The notes beneath the pieces were generated by a model. That model was not told where the DNA came from and ran no database searches. It worked only from the letters and a program-made list of their open reading frames with translations. A program made the translations under genes and the position numbers. Below are positions 48,931-62,174 of a stretch of 64,000 nt of DNA, piece by piece. How positions within the stretch are numbered: position 1 is the first letter of the stretch; the number at the start of each line of letters is the position of its first letter. The DNA lies in the NCBI GenBank assembly GCA_010094045.1, contig ML986691.1:30695-94694 (forward strand), given 5' to 3'. Source of the stretch: Lojkania enalia (lineage: Eukaryota; Ascomycota; Dothideomycetes; Pleosporales).

Positions 48931-50528
48931 ATGAAGTTCGCCGCTGTCGCCGCAGCACTGCTGCCGTTGGCCTCGGGGGCCATGTTCTCCAAGGAGGAAT
49001 ACGACTCTGGAGATGTCATGGCGAAGATGATGGAAGCGAAGGAGGTAAGCAGGCATCCTGCACTTTTTGGCCCGGCTGGCAATTGACTTTTTACGTAGTC
49101 CGCCTGGGCGAGGCACAAGGCTGCGGGCCACTACGACAACAAGAAGTGGAATGGCTTCAGCAGGAAGCGATCGCACAAGGATGTCATCAAATGCGACAAG
49201 GGCAAGGCAGTTGCCGTAAAAGGCGATGCTGACCAGACCTACAAGTGCAAGAACATTGTAAGTCCAAGATATAGCTCTAGCCATTCTAGACCATGTCTAA
49301 CATTTTGCAGGATATGTACGATTTCAAGACCCATGAAGAATTGGGCAGTGATGGTGGTGAAGGTTCCGGTTCATGGGGCTGGACGTACAGGGGGCGCGAG
49401 TTCATCGCAATTGGCCAGACTGACGGTGCTGCCTTCGCCGAAGTCACCAAGCAGGGCAAGCTGGTGTACCTTGGTCGTCTACCATGCCAATCTGTCCCGG
49501 TAATTTGGCGTGAGATCAAGACAATGGGTGATTACCTGATTGTCGGTTCTGAGGCAGTCAATCATGGAGTGCAAATCTTCGACATGAAGAAGCTCCTCAC
49601 AGTCAACCCGAAGCGACCGGTAGTATTCTCGACTACCTCCGACATCACCCTGTGGAACGAGTTGCCCGTCGGACGTTCGCACAACGTTGTAGTCAACGAA
49701 GAGAAGAAGTACGTCGTTGCTGTTGGCGCGCAGCCTCGAAACGACTCCTGCGCATCTGGCTTAATTTTCATTAACATGGATGATCCTAAGAAGCCATACA
49801 CTCCCGGTTGCGCCCCACAGGATGGCTACGTGCACGATGCACAATGCATTGTCTACCGTGGCCCCCACAAAAAGTACTACGGCCGCGACATCTGCTATGG
49901 CTACAACGAGGATACTCTGACCATATACGATGTCACCAACAAGGAGGGGCCCCAGGCCGCCAGCATCATTTCCCGCACCCCCTACACAGGAGCCTCATAC
50001 ACGCATCAAGGCTGGGTCCTCAACCCTATGTGGCAAACCCATCTTTTGCTCGACGACGAACTTGATGAGGGTGAACTCGACCCCGACCGCACCGATCCCG
50101 ACAGTCCTGCCATCGATGGGTTCCCTGTTACGTACATTTTTGACATTACTAATCTGGAAAAGCCCGTTAACACGGGCTATTACAAGTCTAAAGTGCGTTC
50201 CGTCGATCACAACCAATTCGTCATCGACGGACTCGCCTACCAATCAAACTACCAAGCCGGTCTTCGCGTTCTGGATGTAAGCTCCATCCCGTGGCGGCCC
50301 GATGGCAAGGGCGTTGAGGAGATCGCCTACTTTGATGTGTATCCTGGGGATGACGACCTCGAGGGAGGCGGTCAGGCCGTCTGGGATGCTGGCACGTGGA
50401 GCCACTATACTTTCCCCAGCGGCTTCATTGTTGTCAACACCATTGACCGCGGCGCTTTCGTCGTTAAGATGAATAAGTTCCGCTGGAGGGGAATGGGTAA
50501 GCGGCATTTAGAGGCACCGCCTTATTAG
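48931..50528 (+). CDS. Secreted beta-propeller-like LVIVD / choice-of-anchor B type protein
   Basis: Three exons: 48931-49044, 49099-49257 and 49311-50528, with introns of 54 and 53 bp (both phase 0), giving 496 residues. The signal peptide is MKFAAVAAALLPLASGA. A Cys-containing N-terminal segment (CDKGKAVAVKG, YKCKNI) precedes DMYDFKTHEELGS, then repeated blade-like units: REFIAIGQTDGAAFAEV, DYLIVGSEAVNHGVQIFDM, THNVVV-like (SHNVVVNEEKKYVVAVG), VHDAQCIVYRGP, and YQSNYQAGLRVLDVSSI. This is the pattern of LVIVD repeats, a beta-propeller fold, seen in secreted fungal and bacterial proteins whose function is unknown. His/Asp positions such as HDAQ and YTHQGW recur in the family and may bind metal. 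The C-terminus has a basic MGKRH end. The strong TATA box suggests inducible expression. Confidence 0.85.
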
Positions 50529-51068
50529 GGGCACGACCGCTACGATGCTGACGTGGTGTCACTTGCTTAGAATAATGTTTATGAAAAGTAATGTATGATC
50601 TTGGTCTTGCATGTTTGGCTGTCTGCTTTATGTGTGATTTGTGCGTTCGGAATTTTCTTAAATATACATGTTATATTCATCATTTCTGATGAGTCTGAAA
50701 TATCTCTACGTTCGATAAAACCTTAATATTGAAGTTGTGGTTTAACACGCTGAATGAATAGAGCGAAGGTTGTAAGATTAGTGTATTATTAAGATAAAGT
50801 TCGTTACGACCAGGGGAAATATGTCAGTTCAACATGGAAAGTTTGCAATAATTAGTAAGTATTTTTGGTATCTATAGACTAAGTATCTAAGTCGGGATAT
50901 TTATCAGTATGCAAAGGAAAATGTATAGACAAAGTGTTTACTAGTGAAATAAGGAAGGTGAATAACAAGTCATTTACTCTTACGCACATTAGTACGCTTG
51001 CCTTCCACCCATCTATCGAGGATCCAGAAGACCTTCGAGGAGATCCTCATAAAACCCCAATTTCATTC
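50529..51068. other. AT-rich spacer
   Basis: 3' flank of the LVIVD-type gene; no gene seen. Confidence 0.5.
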
Positions 51069-52095
51069 TTACGTAATGCTTGTTCCATTAAATGTTTCTT
51101 TAATCTTCTTAAGCAACCGATTCTTCTTTGGATCCTTTTCCTCGTTACTCACCATCTGGATATTAGTCGTGGTTCTCCTTTTAGAACTTGACGTGGACTT
51201 TCCTCCCCGAGTTGTCGGCCTGCTCAACGATATGCGAGAAATTCTTCCGCAAAAAGAGATCGGGCTAGTAACGGTCCATGCGGTGACCATATCAAACGGC
51301 TACGACTTACTCATTCCTTTATCCTGATCGTAGGTCCTAGCAAGTTTGAGCATCGGGGAAATCTTTGCCGAATACTTGTTCTTATCGGCCTGTTCCATCT
51401 CGAAGACTGTTCCTTTTGAGGCATTCGGTTGATACGAACTTAATCTCGACCTCGTTTCCACTTTGCATGATGTCAAAGAGCTGTTTGGCGGACGTGACCT
51501 CGGCGTGGATGTTGAATTAGTTGGAGAAGATATTTCGATCTCCGCTCATGGTGTCAGCCATAACGATGATAATGTTGACCTTCGGTAATTTAGTGAAGGG
51601 CTCCTTAGTTTCTTTGATATATTTGAATTCCTTGGTGAAGAGAACCTCCAAAGATGACTGTGCTGTAGTCAATGCAAGACTCTTTCACTTCCGTTATGAG
51701 TTCATCGAAAGCACGGGTCTCGAGTGACTAGAAGTTTTTGGAGAACTAAAATTCTTCGGAGATTTGGCGGTTAATGCAAGATTTGCAAAGGTGCTGAAGC
51801 TTCCGTCGGAAGCTTGTACGCCAGGATTGGCTTAATTGGTCAACGAACTCGTTGGCGGACTTGTAGGCTCCTTCGTCATTGAAGTCGAATTTGAAATCGG
51901 ATGTGGAACGCATGGCAAATGCCCTTGTTGCAGATCCTCTCCAAATACCCCTCGTCCCAATAGAGCGTGTATCGGCAGATAGGATGCTCTTTTGCTTGAG
52001 ATGGCTGGCAACGAGATAGGCACAGAGTTGCATGGAAAGCTTAGTGTTTTATTTAGCATCCTCGTTTGAAAGAGTCCCATCGGCTGAGGAGGCAT
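51069..52095 (-). pseudogene. Possible decayed gene, family unknown
   Basis: Minus-strand pieces in changing frames look protein-like: FKFDFNDEGAYKSANEFVDQ, KLQHLCKSCINRQISEEF, then TRAFDELITEVKESCIDYS and EVTSAKQLFDIMQSGNEVEI, then KKNRLLKKIKETFNG. Together they span about 1 kb with many stops. I cannot assign a domain. It borders the RIP block. Confidence 0.3.
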
Positions 52096-52910
52096 GTTCA
52101 GAACTTTTCTAACTCCTCCTTTATCTAATCGGACTCTTTATTGGCTTCTATCGGTGTGATTAGTTTCTCTATTAAAGTTTTTGGCTCCATTTAATACAGT
52201 TTTACTCGATTGCTGGAAATGAGTCGCCGTAACACAGTCTACTCAAAATCACAGATACGGGCCGTGAGCATGACTGATATTTTGTCACGGCATCCGCTTC
52301 GAGAGTATGTACCAGCATGAAGATGTTGTCAGGGTTAAGAATATTCATAAAGACGACTCACTTTGTTTCTGAAATTTTGGCGGTAATACTGTGTGGTTTG
52401 TATGAAATGTGGGAATATTCTGAGAGCAGCAAGAGTGTCTGCTGCAAAATTAGAGTAAAGCATGCTGAAAGTAGAATTGGCAACTAGTAGTAGAAACCCG
52501 TGGTTGAAGATGAGAGGAGGGATCACAAAAGATTTCTTTATATATATCGAAAGAGCAACTCAGAAAATGAGTCTGATGATCCAGTCAAAGTCTACCTCGT
52601 TAAGTCACAATGCGTGACACTGATAAGTGACTTTTGAGCTCGGGTATGAATCTATGCAAAATTGACTTCACAAGTGCTAGAGAGCACGTGAAGTCAATGC
52701 AAACCTCGACACTTGATAACTAGCAGATTGGCTACTTCGATTCAATTTAACGGAAGGGAGGATCACAGTATAGCCTAGACCCAGATTCCAAGATTGTGGG
52801 TTGTGACTCCGCGTCACTAGCGCGACCGCTTCCTGTGTGACCGTGTTCCACCACCGTGCGCACGATTTCCGAAAAATCCCCACATTTGCAACACGCTATA
52901 TCTCGACGAA
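52096..52910. other. Transition into the AT-rich repeat block
   Basis: No gene seen. Base composition changes sharply just past this stretch, near 53.05 kb. Confidence 0.45.
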
Positions 52911-53375
52911 TATGGGCAATATTAAGGCCGTATTACGCTCGTTAGAATCCCTGGATCTTAGAGAGAAACCTAATTATGCTTAAGTCGCACTAAAATTTAG
53001 TGTCGAGCGCAGTACGCTGTCGCGACGGTATTAGAGGCTATAGGGCTCTTATACAGAAAGCGTCTATAACTTGCGACTACTCAGTCCTATATAAAAGAGG
53101 GAGCTTATATAATATATTAATTCGCTTTACGGATGCGGCCTACCTTTCTTAAGAGAGATAATACGCCGCTTTATATTAGATATTTTAAGTAAATAAGTAG
53201 GTAAAAACTAGATTAACTACTTTATTAAGTAGTATAGATGCTATATATAAGCGTATAGATTTAGCCTTTAAATATTTACTATATTTTAAGCTCCTATATA
53301 CTAAAATTAAATAGTATAATATTAAGCTATAGTATATCTATAATATATGTAACGATGTGAAGAAATCGTTCTATA
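52911..53375 (+). mobile_element. Truncated pogo/Fot1-type transposase, N-terminal half
   Basis: An ATG at 52912 opens a frame reading LRSLESLDLREKPNYA, a stop, then VERSTLSRRY: the psq-type helix-turn-helix start of fungal pogo transposases. Stops sit at former Gln or Arg codons. About 53190-53370, in shifted frames, shows the family pieces FKYLLYFKLLYTKIK and the region before the DDE domain, after which homology ends. No C-terminal half follows. The first 150 bases are less mutated than what follows. Not functional. Confidence 0.7.
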
Positions 53376-53742
53376 AAAAGCTTTATATATAATCTTATCC
53401 TAAAGCTTTTTACTTATCTTATTCTACTCCCAGCTCCGCCCCTTTTCCTATCCGTATATAGTTGTACACTCCTTTATAAGTAGCTTAGTAGTTCTTCTAT
53501 ATCCTTTTGTATAAGGCCTATAGGTGTTAATAGAATTCTTAAGTCTTTAAACCCCTATATACTCTTATATACTTCTAAGTAGATTTGTACTATATTTAGA
53601 TCTATTATCTTATTTACGCTATTATATTATATAGAAGAATTTAATACTACTAATAATAGCCTCTTTAATAATATTGTATCGATTATTTATTTAACTATAT
53701 TTAAGTCTAAAATATATCTAATTTAGTTTAGATTATAATATT

Positions 53743-53799
53743 TATAATATATTCTACTATTAAAGCAGCTAAACTATTAAAGCGGCTACTTTTTCTTAG
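53743..53799 (+). repeat. Left terminal inverted repeat of the pogo-type element
   Basis: 57 bp beginning TATAATATATTCTACTATTA and ending ACTTTTTCTTAG. It is the reverse complement of the right repeat apart from a few transitions and one fewer copy of a 17-bp unit (two AAACTATT-type units instead of three). Confidence 0.85.
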
Positions 53800-55542
53800 C
53801 ACAACAAATATTATATACAAAAAGTTAATTTACTTAATACTAATAAGAGATTCTATATATAATATACTTTTATCTAATTTAGAATTTTCCCTACTATCCT
53901 TTTAGCACGTACGAGCGTTATATCCAGTCTTACTACAGTTACTATAGTAGCGTTAAGCTGGTTGAGCCCTTTCTTAAGTATCAGCACTACGAGTCTTCTT
54001 AAAGAGCTAAGAGCCTATAGATACTTTAGCAGCTATATATAAAGATCCCTCGCTATATAATACTATACTACTATACTAAATATACTTTCTTTTACGCGTT
54101 TTACACTTAGTTACTTCTTCTAATTACCTTTTAAGCTTAGAGTTACAAGCTTAAAGAAGCATATTCTAATATAGCATTAACTTAGCACCTTTTATAAGCT
54201 GTAAGAATCCTTCTTACGCCTCTTTTAGTAATTATATAAAGGACTTTTATACAAGTATTAATTATAACCCAAATTTATATATATTACTTAGAGTTTTAGA
54301 CTATTAGAAGTCTTCTTATAGAAGTAGTTCTAGTAGAATATATAGTCGTATATTAAAGTAATCTAATAGAACCTATACGTTTAGAGGAATAATTCCTATT
54401 ATTTTAAAAGCCTTTTAATAGTTCTCATACGTAAATATGTTAAAAAACGCGTCTTTAAAGGCTGGAAGGAAGCCTTTTTTATTAATATAGTAGACGCGTT
54501 AGCGCGCTAAGTCTTATATATACTATAAGTATTTTAGCTTTAATAGTAAGAAGTAAACTATATTAAGAGGCTGAAGTATATACAATAAATAAGAAGGTAT
54601 ATAAAGCGTTAGAATCTTTTGTATAAGGTAGTAATCTTTAAATTCTTAGTTAAGGTAGCTTTTATAGCCGTCTAAAATAAGTAGCCTATATAACTCTATC
54701 TAATGTATTTTTATATACTTATTAAAGTACTTTAGCTACTTAAGACCAAGTATGTTATTTGTCCAGCCGTTCTTAGAGACTAAAATTTTCCAATTGTACG
54801 GTATACCTACTTCTTTATATTATATAGAGATATAGATATATTCTTTATAGATAATAAATAGTAGGGTCGCGTATATAGTAGCGTAGATACTCTAGATAAT
54901 TATAACCTACTCGCGATCGCCTAATTATATAAGAGTAGGCCTTATACGATGTTCTAAACCTATAACAACCTTTATAGTACTAATAATACCTATTTAAAAG
55001 CCTATCTTATTAAAGTTGTAGATATTATTATTATATATACTATATTTCGCAATTGTATCCTATATAAGCTTAAACTATGTGTTAATAACCTCTAGATTCT
55101 CTTATTTTATTCTTTAGCAATCTTTTACTCGATTAAAAGCTGTTTTAAGCTTATTTATACGCGCTATAAATCGTTTAGACTAATTCTTTTCTATAGATAT
55201 TCTACTATATACGCCTAATAGTTTATCTACTATATCTACTACCTTATATAGCCGGAGCGCAAATCCTTGTAAATTAAGGTTAAGAATATATTATACGATT
55301 GTTTATTCTTTAGTTACTATAAGCTTCTAGCAATTTAGTTATATATAAGAGCGAAACGCAATTCTATAAAGTTAAGTAGAGAGTTGTTAATATTGTATAT
55401 TAAAAGCTATAGTAGCGCGTTATACGCTCTTAAACTGGCCTAATTTATACGCTTGTAAGGCAAGCTTAATTCTACCTTCTTATTAAATTAATAGAAGGTT
55501 ATATTATAGATTTATTATAGTTTGTACTTAGTATTTATAATA

Positions 55543-55616
55543 CTAAGAAAAAGTAGCCGTTTTAATAGTTTGGCCGCTTTAATAGTTTGGCCGCTTTAAT
55601 AGTAGAATATATTATA
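55543..55616 (-). repeat. Right terminal inverted repeat of the pogo-type element
   Basis: 74 bp beginning CTAAGAAAAAGTAGCCG and ending AGTAGAATATATTATA, containing the 17-bp unit TTTAATAGTTTGGCCGC in tandem. It is exactly 17 bp longer than the left repeat. Confidence 0.85.
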
Positions 55617-56129
55617 CTATTATATTAAATTATTTAGTTATCTAGATAAGATCTTAAAAACCTTCTATTAACTAAAGCCTTTAAGTTTAAAACTTTCTAT
55701 CTTCTACAATTAGAATTACTTTTAGAAAAGCTGTATAGAGTATACCTAGATAGAAACTTAGAGACTACTAATAACCTATTAGAATTAGAGGTAACCGCGA
55801 ATATTTAACTATAATTTACCTTCTAATTCCTATACTAGAATCGATATATATATAAGTTATAGTAAGAGTAAACTTCTATCTATACGTATAGAACAACTAT
55901 TATCTTCTATAGAGGGCCCTATAATAGGTGGACCCCTCTCTATAAGACTTATAGTAAAGAACCTATCTAATTTAGAGGGAAATTAAAGTAAACTAACCTT
56001 TAAGAAATAAATCGCAATTTTATAAAAGGAGATTATATACTTAATATAATAGAGAACTATTAGTTCTAATTAACTTCTATAAACTACTAAATTAGTACTA
56101 ATAATATATTAAGAAACTTTTATAACTTC
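55617..56129. other. AT-rich repeat-derived spacer
   Basis: RIP-mutated sequence between the pogo-type element and the gypsy element. It has protein-like traces such as SSIEGPIIGGPLSIRLI but no nameable element. Confidence 0.4.
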
Positions 56130-56134
56130 TTTAG

Positions 56135-56437
56135 TATTATAGTAATACCGCGACACCTCTATACCTATACTACCCTTACTATAATACCCGAACCGGCTGC
56201 TAGCGATAACTATTAGCTGCTAGCTAGAATATAACCGACTTATCTTAACTATAATAGAGGAAGGTTTTGCTAACCCAGCTAGCCCGTATAGTAGTATAGA
56301 CCTAGCCCCTATAAAAACCTATATAATATAGATATCTCTATTCTTTATATAATATTTTAATATTTATACGTAGTATATAATAATAGAGTTAACTACCTAA
56401 AGTACGATTAACCAACTATATATAAGCATCTGTAATA
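56135..56437 (+). repeat. 5' LTR of the gypsy element
   Basis: 303 bp, starting TATTATAGTAATACC (RIP form of TGTTA...) and ending TGTAATA (RIP form of TGTAACA). Same length as the 3' LTR. Confidence 0.9.
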
Positions 56438-59400
56438 CTATATTATATTATCTACTATTATATATTATAGATAAGAACGCGCTTATTAATATATTTAAAG
56501 AGATCTAGGGCAAGCTAGACTCTTTATAATAGAAGAATAAGATGCTAGTAGAGGCCTTAGTAACCTAGGAGAACTGCTATAAGTTAGACCTTAAAGTGAT
56601 ATAAAGGGAATTTAGTAGCTACTAAACAGCTACCCCTCTACTAGCTACTAGTATATTAATAGTAATAGAACTATTACCTGCTCTTAGTCCGACTCAGCCT
56701 ATAACTCTAGCTTCTAAATAGATACCTACATTAACCTCTAATCCGTCTAAAACTATATATAACCTATATTTCCGTTCTAACTACTTATCTAACCTTCTAA
56801 TATTTTCTAGTAAACGCTTAGAGCTTTTATACTTTATTAGAAAGCTCTATTATAAATTAGAAGGAAACGCTAACCGATACCTAACTAAATATACCCGCCT
56901 TCTATATACTTATTCTTGCCTAGAATAAGACCTAGTAATATTAGTTAACCTATTAATAGACAAGAGTATTAACTCTATAGACAGCTTAGTCGCCTTTTTA
57001 GAATCTACCTATAGCGACTAGAATAAGGAGACTATAATATAGAGTAAGCTAGAGACCTTAAAGTAAGGCTAAAGTAGGTTTCCTACTTACTTTACTAAAT
57101 TCCGACGCCTGATTGTAGATACTAAACTGAATAAGACTGGACAAATTATATATCTCTAATATTCTCTCTCTAATAAGCTCCGCCGTGCTATAATTAGTAT
57201 TATAATACCTAGCACTCTAAACAACTACGCTAACCTAATTTCCCTATATAATACTAACCTATATTACCTATCTAGTAACTACCGTAAATAACTAAAGTAT
57301 TATACTATTTACTAGAAGGACCTAAACGTTATAAAACTTAATACTTCTAGCTACGCGCCTGTAGGCTCTAATAAATAAGAAAGGCGCCGCTGTAAAAGAC
57401 GCTATTATAAGTATAGTAGTAAGAGATATATTTCGCTAGAATATAGTACCTCTCTACTATTAATCTGTTAAAGATCTTAGAGCCCTACTATACCCTATAG
57501 ATTTTACTCTCGATCCTCTAACTAATCCTCTATCTAATCTTTAATACGCTTATTATCTTATAGATAAGACTATTATTCTTACTCTTAAATATAGCTAGTC
57601 TTACCAACTAGAATATTACTAAAAGATCTATTCTAGAAGTAAGTTACCTCCTAGGATTATACTTATACTAAATTTTTATATACCTATAGAACTAGCCCCT
57701 ATAGAAATAGTTATAGAACTACTAGATTCTAGCTCCTTTTTTAATACGTTAAGACCTAGTCTAGTAAGATATTAATATTCTTATTAATACTAGAGCTACT
57801 AGTTATAGCTATATCTACAGAGACCTTATATATACCCTAAAACTCTAAAAGATACAACTTCTATATAACTTATACTTAACTAGCTTTAATAGAGAAGTCC
57901 TTTATAAGAGGACTATTTCTTACTTAGTTACTCTAACCTTCTAATACCTAAACTATTTAGAGACAGTACATCTCTATATAACTATACTAGAAAAATACTA
58001 GTTAATTCTAGAATAGCTATAGATATATAAGTATTATATAAACCTAGACTATAAGAATAAACAGCTAGTCTTTACTATTAACTAATACCTAACTCGATAC
58101 TTATAATCTACTAGTACTACTATCTGCTAATAGGCTATTTAAATAGTTATTAAAGATTATAAACTACCTAAATCTAATATAAAAGGAGACTCTAAAGTAA
58201 TTAATTTATAACCCTTATATAGCCTAAAGCCTAAATAGTACCGTTTAAAGTTCTACCTATTAAACTATACCCGATATAATTACTAGCTGCTTAAAATACT
58301 ACGCTAGTTAAAAGAACCTAAAACTAAAACTAACTTAACCTTAGATAAAGATTATAGCTAAGAAGACCTATTTAAGCCTAAATATTTAGAGTCCGTACTA
58401 CAGCTAGATATATATTATATAGATACTATACTACTAGTCTAACTCTTCTAATAATCTAACTATAAAATCTTCGCTATATTAATAGCTAATATTAATAAGG
58501 CTCTAGCTCTAAAGGTATATACTAACTCCATTACTAAAGTACCTAAAGAATACTATAATCTATTATCTATCTTCTTATATAAGAATGTAGATAAGCTGTT
58601 TAAATAACAACTATACAATTATAAGATTAAACTAGAGAATAATAAGTAAGCTAGCTTTAGTCTACTCTATAGGATATCCTAGAACGAGCTGAAGGTACTA
58701 AAGAAGTACCTTAATAAGAACTTATCTAAGGGATTTATTAGAGCGAGTTTATTACTAGTAGCTATACCTATAATCTTTATAAAGAAACCTAGAGGTAGTT
58801 TCTAATTCTATATAGACTATAGAGCCCTAAATACTATTACTATTAAGAACTAATACCTAATTCTACTAATCTAAGAAATGTTAACCCGACTTAATAAGGC
58901 TAAATACTATATAAAACTTAATATTATTGCCGCGTTTAATAAGCTAAAGATTGCTAAAGAAGATAAATAGAAGACTACCTTTTATATACGCTATAGGCTG
59001 TTTAAATACCTAGTAATACCCTTTAACCTAGCTAATACTCTAAATACGTTCTAATACTTTATAAATAATATACTAAGACTATACTTTAATATATTCTATA
59101 CTACCTATATTAATAATATCCTAATATTTAGTAAGAATCTAAAGGATTATAAGCAGTATATCTAGCTAGTCCTTAAAGCCTTAAAAGCGAATAGTTTACA
59201 GCTTAATATAAATAAGTATAAGTTCTACTAGTTAGAAGTAACCTACTTAGGGTATATAATTACTATAGAAGAGATCTGTATAGACTCGAAGAAGGTCGAG
59301 ATAATTATTAACTAGAAATACCCTAAAAATATAAAAGATATTCGAGCCTTTATAAGCTTCGCGAACTTCTACTAACAATTTATTAGCAACTTCTTATAGA

Positions 59401-61871
59401 AAGTCTTCCTCTTAATAGCCCTAACTAAGAAGAATACTTGACTTAACTGGAATAATAGCTGTTAATATTTCTTTAACTACCTAAAGGATACTTTTATCTC
59501 TATATTAATTCTCTAATACTTTAACCCTAAGCTGCTAATAGTAGTAGAAGCTAACGCGTCTAACTTTATAACAGCTAGTATACTGTCTTAGAGAGGCGCT
59601 AATAGTAAACTAAGACCTATTATCTACTTCTCTAAGCGTATAAACCCTGCTAAAAGTAACTATAAGATTTATAATAAGGAACTACTTATAATTATCCAAT
59701 ATTTTAAGTAATAGAGGCCCGAATTAGAAGGCGCAGTATTCTCTATAAAAGTACTAAGCGATTATAAGAACTTATAGTACTTTATAATAATAAAGCAGCT
59801 AAGCTACTAATAGGCTTATTAGTTAGAATATCTGTTAAGGTTCAACTTTAGTATTATATACTAACCCGGAAAACTTAGAGAGAAGCCTAATACTTTAACT
59901 TAAAGGTTATAAGACGAGCTTATATAAGAAGAGGCCTGTAGAGGTTGTTAATAGATATTACTTCGTCCTAAACTATTCTGATAGATAGAAGTAGGCTAAC
60001 CGATTATAGAGATTATTAACGAAGAATACCTAAATAATAATCTAATCTAAGATACCCTAAAGCTACTAAGAGAAGAAACCCGTTAATCTAAGTTCCTAAT
60101 TCTAGCTAACTATAAAGAGTATAATAACCGACTATACTACTAAGATCGACTTATAGTACTAGACTACAACGAGCTAAAGCTTAAACTGCTATAAGCCGTC
60201 TATAACTTATCGTCTAGTAGATATCCTAGTTAAGGAAAGACCTTAGAACTACTCTAGCGTAAGTACTATTAGTTAAAGATATTTAACTCGGTACGATAAT
60301 ATATAGACTATTATTATATATACTGAAGAAGTAAGACTTCTAGAGAGAAGTACTATAGATTACTAAAACTATTACCTATATCTGAATAAAGGTTTTAAGA
60401 TATCTTTATAGACTTTATAACTAATCTACTAGAATTAGAAGGTTATACAAATATTATAGTAGTAGTTAATAGGCTTAGTAAGTATAAACACCTAATACTA
60501 TACGTAAGAATTAAAGCTCCTAATATTATCCAACTATTCCGTTGCTATATATAGGTTTACTATAGACTACTACGTACTATTACGTCCGACCGTAGAATAT
60601 AGTTTATCTCTACCTTCTATTAAGAGCTCTATAAATAGCTATAAATTAATACGCGTATATTAACTAGCTTCTACTTAAAAACTAATAGCTAGATAGAGAA
60701 CGTTAACGTAGTAATAGAATAAGTTCTCCAAGCCTATACCAGCTATAAATAAGATAACTAGGTTAAATAGCTGCTAACAGCATAGTTTAAAGCGAACAAC
60801 ATAGTATCTAAATTAATAAAAGTCTCCCCGTTTCTAGCCTACTTTAGCTAGCACCCTTAAATAGGCTTCGAGCCGCCTATAAGAATCTATTAACTACTAA
60901 AATAGTCCCTAATAGTCTAGAAAGCTAATAGACTAGTTAATAAAATAAAGGATATTACAGAGTATATTAGAGAAGAACTTACCTGGGTATAAGCGTTTTA
61001 ATAAGAGTATGCTAACTATAAGCGCGTACCAGCCTCTAACTATTAAGTTAGTAATCTAGTCTAGCTAGATACTAGGAATATACGCATATAAAGACTGTTA
61101 AAAAAGCTTAACTAGAAGAATATAGGCCTCTATAAAGTTATCGCAAAGGTATCCTCGTATATTTATAGACTAAAGCTATTTAAATTAGCTAAAATATATT
61201 CTATATTCTATATATTACTATTATAGCTAGTACCTAAGTTATCTAACTACTTGCCTAGTTAATAAGTATATAACCCTAAACCTATTAAAATCGATAGAAA
61301 ACTAGAATACCTTATCGAGTAAATAGAAGACCTCTACTATAACCGATAGAAACGCCGGCACAAATACCTAGTTAAGTAGACTAGCTATTATAACCTAGAA
61401 TAGTACCTAGTTAGTAACTTTACTAAGATAACTGCTGTAGAAGATTACTATGCTAGAAACCTAGATAAATAAGACCTAAATATAATATTACGTTTAGATT
61501 CTTAATTAGGCGCTAGGGTCTAATCTAAGTATATTCTTAAACGCCTATAATAATACTATACTAATATAATACTAGTAATAGTACTACTATACAAACCAAC
61601 CTAACCTAATCTCTAGTATAGTACTACTATATAAACCGAACTAACCCGATCCCTAATAAGATACTATTATACGATAATAACCGGTTGCGCTAATATACTT
61701 ATAATCTAACCTAATCCCTAGTATAGTACTACTATATAATAATAACTAATTGCGTTAATACGCCTGTAATCTTAACTAATACTAGTATTAATAACTACTA
61801 CTTAATTATAAATAACTTAAATATAATATAAAGACTTAACTTACAGGAGCTTATAACTAAAAAGAGAGTAC

Positions 61872-62174
61872 TATTATAGTAATACCGCGATACCTCTATA
61901 CCTATACTACTCTTACTATAATACCTGAACCGGCTGCTAGCGACAACTATTAGCTACTAGCTAGAATATAACCAACTTATCTTAACTACGATAGAGGAAG
62001 GTTTCGCCGACCTAGCTAGCCCGTATAGTAGTACAGACCTAGCTCCTATAAAAACCTGTATAATATAGATATTTCTATTCTTTATACAACGTTTTAATAT
62101 TTATATATAGTACGTAGTAATAGAGTTAACTATTTAAAATACGATTAACTAACTGCGCGTAAGCGTCTATAATA
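61872..62174 (+). repeat. 3' LTR of the gypsy element
   Basis: 303 bp. Differences from the 5' LTR that I could read (for example CGACACC/CGATACC, CCCGAACC/CCTGAACC, GCGATAAC/GCGACAAC) are all C/T or G/A transitions. Confidence 0.9.

Larger units (their letters stand above)
53743..55616 (-). mobile_element. Pogo/Fot1-type DNA transposon, full length, RIP-mutated
   Basis: A 1.87-kb element bounded by terminal inverted repeats. The transposase relic is on the minus strand, from about 55490 to about 53830. The N-terminal part has KLIVTKE then TIVYYILNLNLQGFA and RINKLKTAFNRVKD (CENP-B/Tc5 DNA-binding). The DDE part has LVSKNGWTNNILGLK, LLILDGYKSYLN, EFKDYYLI and ILTLYIPSYLLYILQPLNIV, with the second catalytic Asp region LDG. 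The C-terminus has CKTRKRKYI, SSIVLYSEGSLYIA. Dozens of TAG/TAA at former Gln/Trp codons show RIP. All three parts are present in order, so the copy was probably complete before decay. Confidence 0.85.
56135..62174 (+). mobile_element. Ty3/gypsy chromovirus LTR retrotransposon, complete but RIP-inactivated
   Basis: A 6.04-kb element between two 303-bp LTRs, flanked by the 5-bp duplication TTTAG (56130-56134 and 62175-62179). In order: gag relic (about 56500-57560), reverse transcriptase (about 58690-59240) whose catalytic YxDD now reads YINN at 59106-59117, RNase H (about 59520-59900), integrase (about 60200-61250) and a chromodomain (about 61290-61460: LEYLIE, KYLVK, LEYLVS-like with stops). 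A purine tract (AAAAAGAGAG, 61859-61868) lies just before the 3' LTR. Gag and Pol frames are full of TAG/TAA where Gln or Trp is expected, and Asp-to-Asn changes appear. The order RT-RH-IN-chromodomain marks the chromovirus clade of gypsy elements. No tRNA primer site is recognisable. Confidence 0.92.
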
